DNA of 36,041 bases, from positions 1 to 36,041 of the forward strand of contig UCLB01000030.1 of assembly GCA_900473205.1 (NCBI GenBank). Direction: 5' to 3'. The DNA comes from Hyphomicrobiales bacterium (lineage in GTDB: Bacteria; Pseudomonadota; Alphaproteobacteria; Rhizobiales; Rhizobiaceae). Position numbers and translations under genes: made by a program. Position 1 is the stretch's first letter. Each line of letters opens with the position of its first letter. A model generated the notes under the pieces. It was not told the DNA's origin. It made no database searches and worked only from the letters and a program-made list of their open reading frames with translations. This document shows, piece after piece, positions 1 to 7,253 of this stretch.

Positions 1-65
1 GCAGGGCAGAGGGGGGTAGCTCCGCACACTGCGGGTCACTTGTGAGCAAACCGCACGTATTACCC

Positions 66-713
66 TCAGCATGTCAGCTCCAGCCGTGTCGCAAAGAGTT
101 TCGTCATGTCCGTGCCGGTGGGGTCGTTGAAGAAGGCGTCGGTGAGGTTGTTCTGGTTCTGGGCGATGATCTCATCCGGATCGGGGCGCACGACCTTGTG
201 CTTGCAGGCGGCCAGATGCGGGCCCTTGACGACGATGTCGGTGTCCTTGGCGAAGTCGATGGCGGTATACATGGTCGGGTCCCATGCGCCGAAGGTGAGC
301 GTGCCCTTGACCGGCAGCGGCTTCTGCGGCTTGACGGAGAAGAACATCAGGATCTGATTGTCCTTGTAATCGACATGGATGGCATCCGGCTTGCCGAAAT
401 CCACCGCTTTGCCGTTCTGGGTGATGAAGGTGTAGTAGGAAAATTCGGCCAGCGACTCATGGACGGTATTGCCGATTTCGGTCAGCTCTTCCTTGTCCAG
501 CTTGGCATCGCTGTTCTTGTCGTAATCCAGCACGACGCTTGCGGAAAACATTTCGTCGAAGCGCCAGATATTGCGCACTTCCTGAATGGTGCCGTCCGAT
601 CCCTCGATGATTTCCATGCGGGCTTCGGCAAAGATGTGAGGGTGCGCCATGGCGGAAAAGGGTGCAAGGCAGGCGGACAGGCATGCAGCCAGTGGTAAGA
701 TCACGTTTTTCAT
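66..713 (-). CDS. DUF1007 family periplasmic protein, probably metal-transport associated
   Basis: Encodes 215 residues. The first 23 form a Sec signal peptide ending AMA, so the mature protein would begin with His-Pro-His (residues 24-26), the hallmark of DUF1007. A stretch resembling an acidic Asp-rich loop follows (DYDKNSDAKLDKEEL), reminiscent of an EF-hand-like metal site. DUF1007 proteins usually sit beside NikO/RcnA-type nickel or cobalt exporters, and the neighbouring gene downstream on this strand lies outside the window, so such a partner could not be seen. I chose the ATG at 713 because it begins the signal peptide; the longer frame opens only at a TTG and adds 17 unlikely residues. 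The ribosome-binding site is weak. The exact substrate is inferred from family context only. Confidence 0.8.
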   Translation of the reverse strand: MKNVILPLAACLSACLAPFSAMAHPHIFAEARMEIIEGSDGTIQEVRNIWRFDEMFSASVVLDYDKNSDAKLDKEELTEIGNTVHESLAEFSYYTFITQNGKAVDFGKPDAIHVDYKDNQILMFFSVKPQKPLPVKGTLTFGAWDPTMYTAIDFAKDTDIVVKGPHLAACKHKVVRPDPDEIIAQNQNNLTDAFFNDPTGTDMTKLFATRLELTC

Positions 714-805
714 GGATGTCTGACTGTCTCGACTATCGAATCTGGTTTCTGATTTTAGCGCCAAATGGGACCGAATTTCGGCTTAGCTCAAGATCGGCTC
801 GAAGA

Positions 806-1699
806 TCACGCGTTCTTCCGGAACCAGTTGGCGAGATAATCCACGAAGCTGCGCACCTTGGCAGGCAGGTAGCGGCGGTGCGGATAGACGGCGTAGATGC
901 CGCGGTCGCGGGAGATATAGTCGTCGAACAGGGTTACGAGTTCGCCGGACTGGATATGCGGTTTGGCGATGAAATCGGGCACGATGGCGATGCCGAGGCC
1001 GGAGCGGGCGGCGCGCAGCGTGGCTTGTGGGCTGTTGACTTCAATCGGGCCGGTAATCGCCACCGAATTGGTGCCGCCGCCGGGTTCGAAATAGCGGATG
1101 TGGTTCTGGAAGCGGGAATTGGTATCGACGATGCAGGGCACCTTGCCCAGATCTTGCGGCGAATTCAGCGGGCCATGGCGATCCACGAAGTCGGGCGTGG
1201 CCACGGCATAGACCCGGAAGTCGGCCAGCTTCTTGGCAATCATACCGGAATCTTCCAGCTTGGTGATGCGGATGGCCATGTCGAAGTTCTCTTCGATCAG
1301 GTCCACGAATCGATCCTCCGCAACGATCTCCATCGACAGTTCCGGGTTCTCCTTGGCGAAATCAATGAGGCTCTGGCCGATTTCTGCGTCGATGAAGGTC
1401 CGTGGCACCGATAGCCGCAGCTTGCCTTTCAGGTCCGCATTGTTCTCACGCACGAGGTCGGCGAGGTTGTCGATTTCCTTCAAGATGTCGGAGGCGGTGC
1501 GATAGTAGGTGTGACCCGCTTCGGTCATGGAAAACTGCCGCGTGGTGCGGTTGAGAAGCAGCGCGCCGAGATCATCCTCAAGTTCCCGCACATATTTGGA
1601 CAAAAGTGCCTTGGAACGCCCGGTTTTGCGGGCAGCGGCGGAAAAACCTTCCGCTTCGACAACATCGATAAAGGCTCTGATGCGGGTGAGGGTGTCCAT
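806..1699 (-). CDS. LysR-family transcriptional regulator
   Basis: A 297-residue LysR-type regulator of standard length. The N-terminal winged helix-turn-helix covers about residues 1-60 (AFIDVVEAEGFSAAARKTGR, then the LLSKYVRELEDDLG recognition region), followed by a periplasmic-binding-protein-like effector domain to the C-terminus ending in the typical VRSFVDYLANWF helix. The start at 1699 is preceded by AGGAGA at good spacing; an ATG at 1723 would add eight residues. It is transcribed divergently from the ornithine decarboxylase leader and toward the DUF1007 gene, 92 bases away. A 9-bp-armed inverted repeat lies just upstream and is a natural autoregulatory site. The effector and target genes are unknown; the divergent layout suggests, but does not prove, control of odc or of an unlinked gene. 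Confidence 0.9.
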   Translation of the reverse strand: MDTLTRIRAFIDVVEAEGFSAAARKTGRSKALLSKYVRELEDDLGALLLNRTTRQFSMTEAGHTYYRTASDILKEIDNLADLVRENNADLKGKLRLSVPRTFIDAEIGQSLIDFAKENPELSMEIVAEDRFVDLIEENFDMAIRITKLEDSGMIAKKLADFRVYAVATPDFVDRHGPLNSPQDLGKVPCIVDTNSRFQNHIRYFEPGGGTNSVAITGPIEVNSPQATLRAARSGLGIAIVPDFIAKPHIQSGELVTLFDDYISRDRGIYAVYPHRRYLPAKVRSFVDYLANWFRKNA

Positions 1700-1725
1700 C
1701 GAAGTCTCCTGTTTGTTCCACATAA

Positions 1726-1751
1726 TTGAACGCTTGAGCCTCAGCGTTCAA
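1726..1751. promoter_or_regulatory. Inverted repeat upstream of the LysR gene, likely operator
   Basis: TTGAACGCT and AGCGTTCAA form perfect 9-bp arms separated by 8 bases. The repeat sits 27 bases before the LysR start codon, the usual place for a LysR autoregulatory site in a divergent region. Its centre is about 100 bases upstream of the beginning of the odc leader, so it could also serve that promoter. Binding by this regulator is inferred. Confidence 0.55.
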
Positions 1752-1849
1752 GAATAAAAGTGTGTGCTGAAAAAATCCGCATCATGATGAAAAATTCCCT
1801 TGATTATGACTGCGAATATTCTTATCTCCCGGTTGCCCAAAGTCGCACG

Positions 1850-2230
1850 TGCCCATGTGTGTCCGCCGAGTCCTCGATGTGGTGAGGAAATCGGTAAGGT
1901 ACCTGGAATTAACCCCTCCAGTCGCTATTCCGGCCAACCGGAAAATGCGAGGACATACGAAGCAACGACGGTGCGGGCCTTTCTGGTTCTCTGCCGGCTT
2001 TCCATCAGCCGGGGTACTGAAGAGGCACACCATCATTGCCGTAAGTGCGGTTGGGAATATTCCCTCCAATCCCATGGCAGACAAAGCCGAATAATGCTCT
2101 GGCAGGGCGTTGTTCATATTTGCGCCTTGAGCGTATGCAAATGATTCTGCGCCTCCACCGGCTGAATCGTTCTGCATATCTTGAGCGCCCTTTGTCCTCC
2201 GGAATTTCTCCGGAGTCGGAACATTCGAGG
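1850..2230 (+). ncRNA. speF-type leader RNA (cis-regulatory) of ornithine decarboxylase
   Basis: The roughly 400 bases before odc contain no convincing protein gene but many hairpins: CCTC/GAGG at 1872-1887, CTGGA/TCCAG at 1903-1921, TTCCGG/CCGGAA with a CCAA loop at 1928-1943, CCGGCT/AGCCGG at 1994-2012, a 14-bp stem with one bulge at 2134-2178, and CTCCGG/CCGGAG at 2197-2215. The odc Shine-Dalgarno (GAGG, 2227-2230) follows. Alphaproteobacterial odc genes are known to carry the speF motif (Rfam speF, a candidate regulatory RNA near polyamine genes), and length, position and structure fit. I matched it by context and structure, not by a covariance model, so the exact boundaries are approximate. 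A TTGATT at 1800-1805 is a possible -35 element for the transcript. Confidence 0.7.
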
Positions 2231-2240
2231 GAATATAACG

Positions 2241-3374
2241 ATGACGACTGCACGCATCCTCGACTTCATCAAGACCCGCCGTCCAGAAGGTCCCTGCCTT
2301 GTGGTTGACCTCGACGTCGTGCGCGATAACTTCCACGCGTTCCGGCACGCCCTGCCAAACAGTGCGATCTATTATGCCGTCAAGGCAAACCCGGCTCCTG
2401 AAATCCTGAAGCTGCTGGCTGGCCTCGGTTCCAACTTCGATTGCGCCTCCGTGGCTGAAATCCAGATGGCGCTCGATGCCGGTGCGACCTCCGACCGTAT
2501 TTCCTACGGCAACACCATCAAGAAGGAACGCGATGTTGCCCGCGCTTTTGCGCTCGGCATCGATCTCTTCGCCGTGGATAGCCATGAGGAAGTCGAAAAG
2601 GTTGCCCGTGCAGCCCCTGGCGCCCGCGTATTCTGCCGCGTTCTGACCGATGGCGAAGGTGCCGAATGGCCGCTGTCGCGCAAGTTCGGCTGCGTACCGC
2701 AGATGGCTGTCGATGTTCTGGTCTATGCTCACCAGCTGGGCCTGGAATCCTACGGCGTGTCCTTCCACGTCGGCTCTCAGATGATGAACCTCGACGCATG
2801 GGATGCGGCTCTGGCCGATGCCAAGCGCGTGTTCGGCTCGCTGGCCAAGCAGGGCATCCACCTGCAGATGGTCAACATGGGCGGCGGTTTCCCGACGAAG
2901 TATCTGCGTGACGTACCTGCTGCCGAAGAATATGGCCATGCCATCGACACGGCGCTCCGCAAGCACTTCGGCAATCAGATTCCAAAGACCATCATCGAGC
3001 CTGGCCGCGGCATGGTCGGTAATGCCGGTGTCATCAAGGCGGAAGTCGTGCTTGTTTCGCGCAAGTCCGACAACGACAACCACCGCTGGGTGTTCCTCGA
3101 CATCGGCAAGTTCGGCGGTCTGGCCGAAACCATGGACGAAGCCATTCGCTACCCCATCCGCACCGAGCGTGACGGCGATGAGATGGAGCCTTGCGTTCTG
3201 GCCGGTCCGACCTGCGACAGCGCCGACGTGCTCTATGAGAAGAACATGTATCCGCTGCCGGTTTCGCTGAGCATCGGTGACGAAGTTCTGATCGAAGGAA
3301 CGGGCGCCTACACGACCACCTATTCGGCGGTCGCCTTCAACGGTTTTGAGCCGCTGAAGTCCTATGTGATCTGA
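2241..3374 (+). CDS. odc: Ornithine (or lysine/ornithine) decarboxylase, PLP fold type III
   Basis: A 377-residue pyridoxal-phosphate enzyme of the alanine-racemase/eukaryotic-ODC fold that decarboxylates ornithine to putrescine, the entry step to polyamines. The PLP lysine is K48 in YAVKANP; the HVGSQ motif is at 176-180, the phosphate-binding glycine loop GGGFP at 214-218, EPGRG at 253-257, and the catalytic CDSAD with C325-D326. The C-terminal FNGF lies in the usual closing segment. The start at 2241 follows GAGG and is preceded by a speF-type leader; longer frames would run through that structured RNA. Some bacterial members also accept lysine, and sequence inspection alone cannot fix the preference. 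A hairpin terminator follows directly, so the gene appears monocistronic. Polyamine-responsive control through the leader is inferred. Confidence 0.93.
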   Translation: MTTARILDFIKTRRPEGPCLVVDLDVVRDNFHAFRHALPNSAIYYAVKANPAPEILKLLAGLGSNFDCASVAEIQMALDAGATSDRISYGNTIKKERDVARAFALGIDLFAVDSHEEVEKVARAAPGARVFCRVLTDGEGAEWPLSRKFGCVPQMAVDVLVYAHQLGLESYGVSFHVGSQMMNLDAWDAALADAKRVFGSLAKQGIHLQMVNMGGGFPTKYLRDVPAAEEYGHAIDTALRKHFGNQIPKTIIEPGRGMVGNAGVIKAEVVLVSRKSDNDNHRWVFLDIGKFGGLAETMDEAIRYPIRTERDGDEMEPCVLAGPTCDSADVLYEKNMYPLPVSLSIGDEVLIEGTGAYTTTYSAVAFNGFEPLKSYVI

Positions 3375-3380
3375 GGAATT

Positions 3381-3406
3381 GCCGCCTGTCTGGGGCAGGC
3401 GGCTTT
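3381..3406 (+). terminator. Rho-independent terminator of odc
   Basis: GCCGCCTG (3381-3388) pairs with CAGGCGGC (3396-3403) around a 7-base loop, starting six bases after the odc stop codon, followed by a short TTTC. The U-tract is short, so termination may be partial. The remaining 220 bases before the next gene show only a direct repeat of TTATCGCA (3527-3534 and 3540-3547) 13 bases apart, and no convincing gene. Confidence 0.7.
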
Positions 3407-3626
3407 CGACCAGATCCTCCCGTTCCGGCTTTGCCGATAGCGCTTAGGCGCAAACCCTGCTTGCCGCATCCTCTGTCCAGCCGAGGAAGACGCGTTTAAG
3501 CGGGCCGGAACGGTCACATTCATTGTTTATCGCATGTCGTTATCGCAAAGCGCTCAAGATTTTTGCGCGACGTGTTTTCAGTTTAGGGTGCCGCTTTCGT
3601 GGGCGGCTTGGTAACGGGAGGCCGGG

Positions 3627-4193
3627 ATGGCCGCTGTTCTCAACACTGTACGTGCATTCTTCACGCCGCAGACATTTCATATCGATGCTGAAAATCCGGG
3701 CGATGTCGTGGCCCGCGAAACGCTGCTGGACCGCGTCATGGGTCCGGGCCGTCGCCGCAAGTCGTCTGAAAAGCTGCGCGCTGGCCGCGTTCCCGCCGAA
3801 GGTCTGGCCCTGGTGGCCCGCGATGAGGACGACCATGTCATCGGCACCGTGCGCCTATGGAATGTTCAGGCTGGCGTCACCCGCGAAGGCCGCGCTGTCG
3901 ATGCGCTGCTGCTCGGCCCGCTCGCCGTCGATTGCGCCCATGAGGGCAAGGGCATCGGCTCTGCACTGATGCGCGCCGCCATCGCGGAAGCCGCCAAGCG
4001 CAACCACGGTGCCATTCTGCTGGTTGGCGATGCGCCTTACTACGAGCGCTTCGGCTTCTTCGCCGGCCACACACAGCACCTCGTCATGCCCGGCCCGTTC
4101 GAGCGTTCCCGCTTTCTGGCGCTGGAACTGAAAAAGGACTGGCTGAACGGTGCTGCCGGAATGCTGGTGGCCAACGGGCGCAAGCTTTCCTGA
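3627..4193 (+). CDS. GNAT-family N-acetyltransferase
   Basis: A 188-residue GNAT acetyltransferase that would transfer acetyl from acetyl-CoA to an amine. The core runs from the VIGTVRLW strand (about 70-77) through LGPLAVDCAHEGKGIGSALM (about 95-114), which holds the acetyl-CoA pyrophosphate-binding loop (Q/R-x-x-G-x-G/A type, here EGKGIG), to GDAPYYERFGF (about 131-141), the common YhbS-like ending motif. The start is preceded by GGGAGG. It lies 250 bases after odc on the same strand beyond a terminator. Polyamine acetylation is a tempting role given the neighbour, but nothing in the sequence shows the substrate, and YhbS-like enzymes are often of unknown specificity. Confidence 0.87.
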   Translation: MAAVLNTVRAFFTPQTFHIDAENPGDVVARETLLDRVMGPGRRRKSSEKLRAGRVPAEGLALVARDEDDHVIGTVRLWNVQAGVTREGRAVDALLLGPLAVDCAHEGKGIGSALMRAAIAEAAKRNHGAILLVGDAPYYERFGFFAGHTQHLVMPGPFERSRFLALELKKDWLNGAAGMLVANGRKLS

Positions 4194-4263
4194 GGCGATG
4201 CAGGGTGTGGGGCAGGGTGAGGGGTAATGCCCGTGCCCTCCCGGCCCGGATATACGGGCAATT

Positions 4264-4348
4264 TATAATGCTGAAAATATCCCGGTGATGCGCTCTGCGC
4301 ACACACCTGTCGCAAAACGGTCGCTTTGATCGGCAATTTTGCGACAGG
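4264..4348 (+). promoter_or_regulatory. Promoter -10 followed by a 12-bp-armed hairpin/palindrome in the 5' leader
   Basis: A perfect TATAAT lies at 4264-4269, although no good -35 precedes it. If used, transcription would begin near 4276, and the transcript would contain a perfect inverted repeat: CCTGTCGCAAAA (4306-4317) against TTTTGCGACAGG (4337-4348). The 19-base loop holds a further 5-bp stem (4318-4322 with 4328-4332, one G-U pair). The Shine-Dalgarno of the next gene (GGAG) starts ten bases after the repeat. It could be an operator or an RNA element; it lacks a following U-tract, so a terminator is less likely. Confidence 0.5.
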
Positions 4349-4371
4349 AATTGCTCATTGGAGTTGATCTG

Positions 4372-5241
4372 ATGATGACACCGGATGAATTGAAAATCGT
4401 GCGGCGCGCTTATGCGAAGCAGATCACGGCTGCTGTGAGAGTTGCCGATGAGCGTATCGAAGCTGCCTTTGCAGAGGTTCCGCGAGAGGATTTCCTCGGT
4501 CCCGGCCCGTGGCCAATCTTCCGGATGCGGCAGGCCTATGTTCCGACCCCAACGGCTGATCCGGTCTATCTTTACACCGACGACATCGTTGGCATCGTGC
4601 CGGAGCGCCATATCAACAACGGGCAACCGTCCCTTCATGCCTACCTGCTTTCGCAGGCCGCACCGCGAGCAGGCGAACATATCGTGCATGTTGGCGCTGG
4701 TGCCGGATACTACTCTGCGATCATGTCGAAGCTCGTTACCCTATCCGGCAGGGTAACGGCGATCGAGTTCGATCCGGATCTGGCTGCTCGGGCACAAGAA
4801 AATCTCACTTCCTGTCGGAATGTTTCCGTCATTCAGGGCGACGGTAGCTCCGTGGCTTTCGATGCAGCCGATGTGATCTATGTCAACGCTGGTGCAACGC
4901 GACCGGCGGATCTCTGGCTGGACCGGCTCAATGATGGTGGAAGGTTGATCCTGCCGCTGACGACCGATCTTGGATTTACCGGCAGCAATTGGAGCAACAT
5001 GCATCGTCGCGGGGCGGTGTTTCTCGTGACACGCAGCGGTGAGGAATTTCACGCGAAATGGATTTCGCCCGTGTCGATCTTTCCCTGTGAAGGGATGCGT
5101 GATGTTGAATCAGAAAGAGCGCTGGCGACGGCATTTGACAGCGGGGAATACAGGAAGGTAACGCGGCTGTATCGTGCCGACGACGTGCCATCCGACCAAT
5201 GTTGGGTTCGAGCTCCCGGCTGGTGCCTCGCCTATGCTTAG
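4372..5241 (+). CDS. PIMT-like SAM-dependent methyltransferase
   Basis: A 289-residue protein of the protein-L-isoaspartate O-methyltransferase superfamily. The SAM-binding motif I is VHVGAGAGYYSA (about 105-116), with the post-I acidic strand VTAIEFDPDL and a later GGRLILPL strand typical of the fold. Classical PIMT is about 210 residues, so this member has an extra C-terminal part of about 70 residues, and its true substrate is uncertain; repair of isoaspartyl residues is only one option. I chose the ATG at 4372 (a second ATG is the next codon) because TTGGAG precedes it; the longer frame opens at a TTG inside a palindrome. The gene ends 28 bases from the convergent ada gene. A small hairpin (TCGCCTA/TAGGCGA, 5228-5245) overlaps its stop codon. 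Confidence 0.8.
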   Translation: MMTPDELKIVRRAYAKQITAAVRVADERIEAAFAEVPREDFLGPGPWPIFRMRQAYVPTPTADPVYLYTDDIVGIVPERHINNGQPSLHAYLLSQAAPRAGEHIVHVGAGAGYYSAIMSKLVTLSGRVTAIEFDPDLAARAQENLTSCRNVSVIQGDGSSVAFDAADVIYVNAGATRPADLWLDRLNDGGRLILPLTTDLGFTGSNWSNMHRRGAVFLVTRSGEEFHAKWISPVSIFPCEGMRDVESERALATAFDSGEYRKVTRLYRADDVPSDQCWVRAPGWCLAYA

Positions 5242-5269
5242 GCGATGGCACTAACTGCGCCGTTTCCTT

Positions 5270-6325
5270 TTATCCCCCAACAAACTGCCGTTCGATCTCG
5301 ATGAGTTTCTGCTTCCGCCACAGCCCGCCGCCGTAACCGGTGAGGGAGCCATCTGCGCCCATGACGCGGTGGCAGGGGATGATGAGGGCGATCTGGTTTG
5401 CGCCGTTGGCGCGGGCCACGGCGCGGGTTGCGGATGGTCTGCCGATGGCGCGTGCGATCTCGCTATAGCTGCGGATTTCGCCAGCGGGAATGGCGCGGAG
5501 CGCATCCCAGACGTTGCGGGAGAAATCGCTGCCGTGGAGGGCTAGTGGTACGGTGAAGTCCGAAGATATGCCGGAGAAATAATCGGCAAGCTGTGTTTCG
5601 AGGATCGCGTGCAGGTCAAGCTTGCCCACACCGAGCTGCCCCTTGGAGAGGTCGAACAATTTTTTCAGCTCGCCGGAAAGCGCCTTGCGATCCACGAACT
5701 CAAGGAGATGGACTGCGCGTTCGTCGGCAACTGCAATCATCGTTCCAAGCGGTGTCGACAGCCAGTGCGCCTGCAACAGGGCATTGTCCGCCAGCCGCCC
5801 CGGTGCCTGCCCGATGAGGCGGGAAAAGGCGGTGCGGAAGGCGGAGGGGGAGGAGAAACCCGCATCCTGCTGCGCGTCGATCACCCGTCCGCCATCGCTC
5901 AAGGTTTCGAAGCCCCGTCGCAGGCGTTCCAGCCGTGCCATTTCCAGAAAGGTCATGCCGAAGTGGCGTTTGAAACTGCGCCTGACGGTGGACGGGTCGA
6001 GGTTCATGGATGCGACATCCTGCTCGCTCCAGCGCCGCTCGGGTTGCTTTGAGAGGGCGTCCAGAAGCGTTGCTACGGCCGGGTCGGCATTGGCAGCGGG
6101 GGCGAGCGGGTGGCACTTCAGGCAGGCGCGAAATCCGGCCTCCATACATTCGGCCACGCTGCAGAAGAAGCGGCAATTTTCTGGCTTCGGCTTTCGTGCG
6201 GGGCAGGTGAGACGGCAGAAAACGCCGGTCGAAGTGACGCCGACATAGGCGCGGCCATCATAGGACTGGTCGCGGGCAAGCAGCGCTTCGTAAAGGGTGG
6301 TTGTATCTGGCAGAGCGAACATCAT
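5270..6325 (-). CDS. ada: Ada: methylation-sensing activator and O6-methylguanine-DNA methyltransferase
   Basis: A 351-residue bifunctional Ada protein of normal length. The N-terminal zinc domain has all four cysteines (C37, C41, C68, C71) in the FCRLTCPARKP and GFRACLKCHP motifs; C37 corresponds to the methyl-phosphotriester acceptor of E. coli Ada. An AraC-type helix-turn-helix follows at about 85-175. The C-terminal methyltransferase domain carries the active-site PCHRV with C318, the residue that accepts methyl from O6-methylguanine. The protein therefore both repairs alkylated DNA and, when methylated, activates transcription of itself and partner repair genes. AAAGAGG precedes the start. 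No alkB or alkA partner is adjacent, so any regulon would be unlinked. It is divergent from ompW. Confidence 0.95.
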   Translation of the reverse strand: MMFALPDTTTLYEALLARDQSYDGRAYVGVTSTGVFCRLTCPARKPKPENCRFFCSVAECMEAGFRACLKCHPLAPAANADPAVATLLDALSKQPERRWSEQDVASMNLDPSTVRRSFKRHFGMTFLEMARLERLRRGFETLSDGGRVIDAQQDAGFSSPSAFRTAFSRLIGQAPGRLADNALLQAHWLSTPLGTMIAVADERAVHLLEFVDRKALSGELKKLFDLSKGQLGVGKLDLHAILETQLADYFSGISSDFTVPLALHGSDFSRNVWDALRAIPAGEIRSYSEIARAIGRPSATRAVARANGANQIALIIPCHRVMGADGSLTGYGGGLWRKQKLIEIERQFVGG

Positions 6326-6480
6326 GCCTCTTTCTAAAGGCTCTCCGGCGCCAAGGCAGACGGAAATCGGGCGTCTATTGAAATAAATGCCGTATGGTCA
6401 TGGCTTTTGAAATCACCGATTTGCAATCGTCAAATCCGCCGTGTCGGGCGTGCAACAGTGTGTCTTGCGGCGCCCTGTTG

Positions 6481-6521
6481 TTGATCTATCTCAAACCGTC
6501 TTCTCCATGAAATCGGATAGT
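6481..6521 (+). promoter_or_regulatory. FNR/FixK-type box and promoter of ompW
   Basis: TTGATCTATCTCAA at 6481-6494 matches the FNR consensus (TTGAT-N4-ATCAA) at nine of ten positions and the FixK/FnrN core (TTGA-N6-TCAA) perfectly. GATAGT at 6516-6521 is a fair -10. If transcription starts near 6529, the box centre lies at about -41.5, the classical position for activation by an FNR-class regulator. The regulator gene is not in this window. Confidence 0.7.
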
Positions 6522-6554
6522 CCGGGCGAAAGACTATTCGATCAAGGAGAGACT

Positions 6555-7247
6555 ATGATGAAAAACCGGAACCGGCATATCGCCACCCTGATGGCAACTG
6601 TGGCGTTGATCGTTGCTGGCACATCTGCCATGGCGGCCGATCTGGCGCCGCTTGCAGCCGCACCCACTGCGGAGGAGGCGATTGCGGCGGCCAGTCCCTG
6701 GATGATCCGTGTGCGTGGTCTGGGTGTCATCACCCATGATAGCGGCACGATCAATGGTGTCCCAGGTGCAGGTCTTGCCTATTCCGATACGGTCATCCCG
6801 GAATTCGACGTCAGCTATTTCTTCACCGACAATATTGCCGCCGAACTCATTCTTGGCACCACTTTTTCCAAGATCAAGACGACGGGCGCGCTGGGCGAGA
6901 TCGATGTGGGCAAGACATGGCTTCTGCCGCCGACCGTCACCCTGCAATATCACTTCACCAACTTTGGTGCCTTCAAGCCCTATGTCGGCGCTGGTTTGAA
7001 CTATTCGCTGTTCTATCATCAGTCTGAGAAAGCCGGTTTCAGCAATCTCGACGTCAAGAATGATTTCGGTGCCGCGCTTCAGGTCGGTTTCGACTATATG
7101 GTGACCAAGAACTGGGGCGTGAACTTCGATGTGAAGAAAATCTTCCTCGAAACCAAGTGGAGCGCCGATATGGGTGGCACGCCCATCAGCGGCAAGGCCA
7201 AGCTTGACCCATGGCTGATCGGTGCGGGTGTGACCTATCGCTTCTAA
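6555..7247 (+). CDS. ompW: OmpW-family outer membrane protein
   Basis: A 230-residue outer membrane beta-barrel of the OmpW family, which forms a small eight-stranded channel for hydrophobic molecules. A signal peptide ends at AMA near residue 27. The family features visible are the SPWMIRVRGLGV first strand, PEFDVSYFFTDNIAAELI, LLPPTVTLQYHF, KPYVGAGLNYSLF, NWGVNFDVKKIFLET and a C-terminal phenylalanine (VTYRF), the signal for outer-membrane assembly. The start at 6555 is set by AAGGAGA a few bases upstream; the frame is open further upstream but would cross the promoter. An FNR/FixK-type box 61 bases before the gene suggests induction at low oxygen, as known for ompW in other bacteria. The gene ends seven bases from the convergent next gene. 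Confidence 0.92.
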   Translation: MMKNRNRHIATLMATVALIVAGTSAMAADLAPLAAAPTAEEAIAAASPWMIRVRGLGVITHDSGTINGVPGAGLAYSDTVIPEFDVSYFFTDNIAAELILGTTFSKIKTTGALGEIDVGKTWLLPPTVTLQYHFTNFGAFKPYVGAGLNYSLFYHQSEKAGFSNLDVKNDFGAALQVGFDYMVTKNWGVNFDVKKIFLETKWSADMGGTPISGKAKLDPWLIGAGVTYRF

Positions 7248-7253
7248 GCGTTG

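Noticed and set aside
1782..3083. A 433-codon minus-strand frame opposite odc and its leader
   Set aside because: It crosses the odc gene, the leader hairpins and has no recognisable domain.
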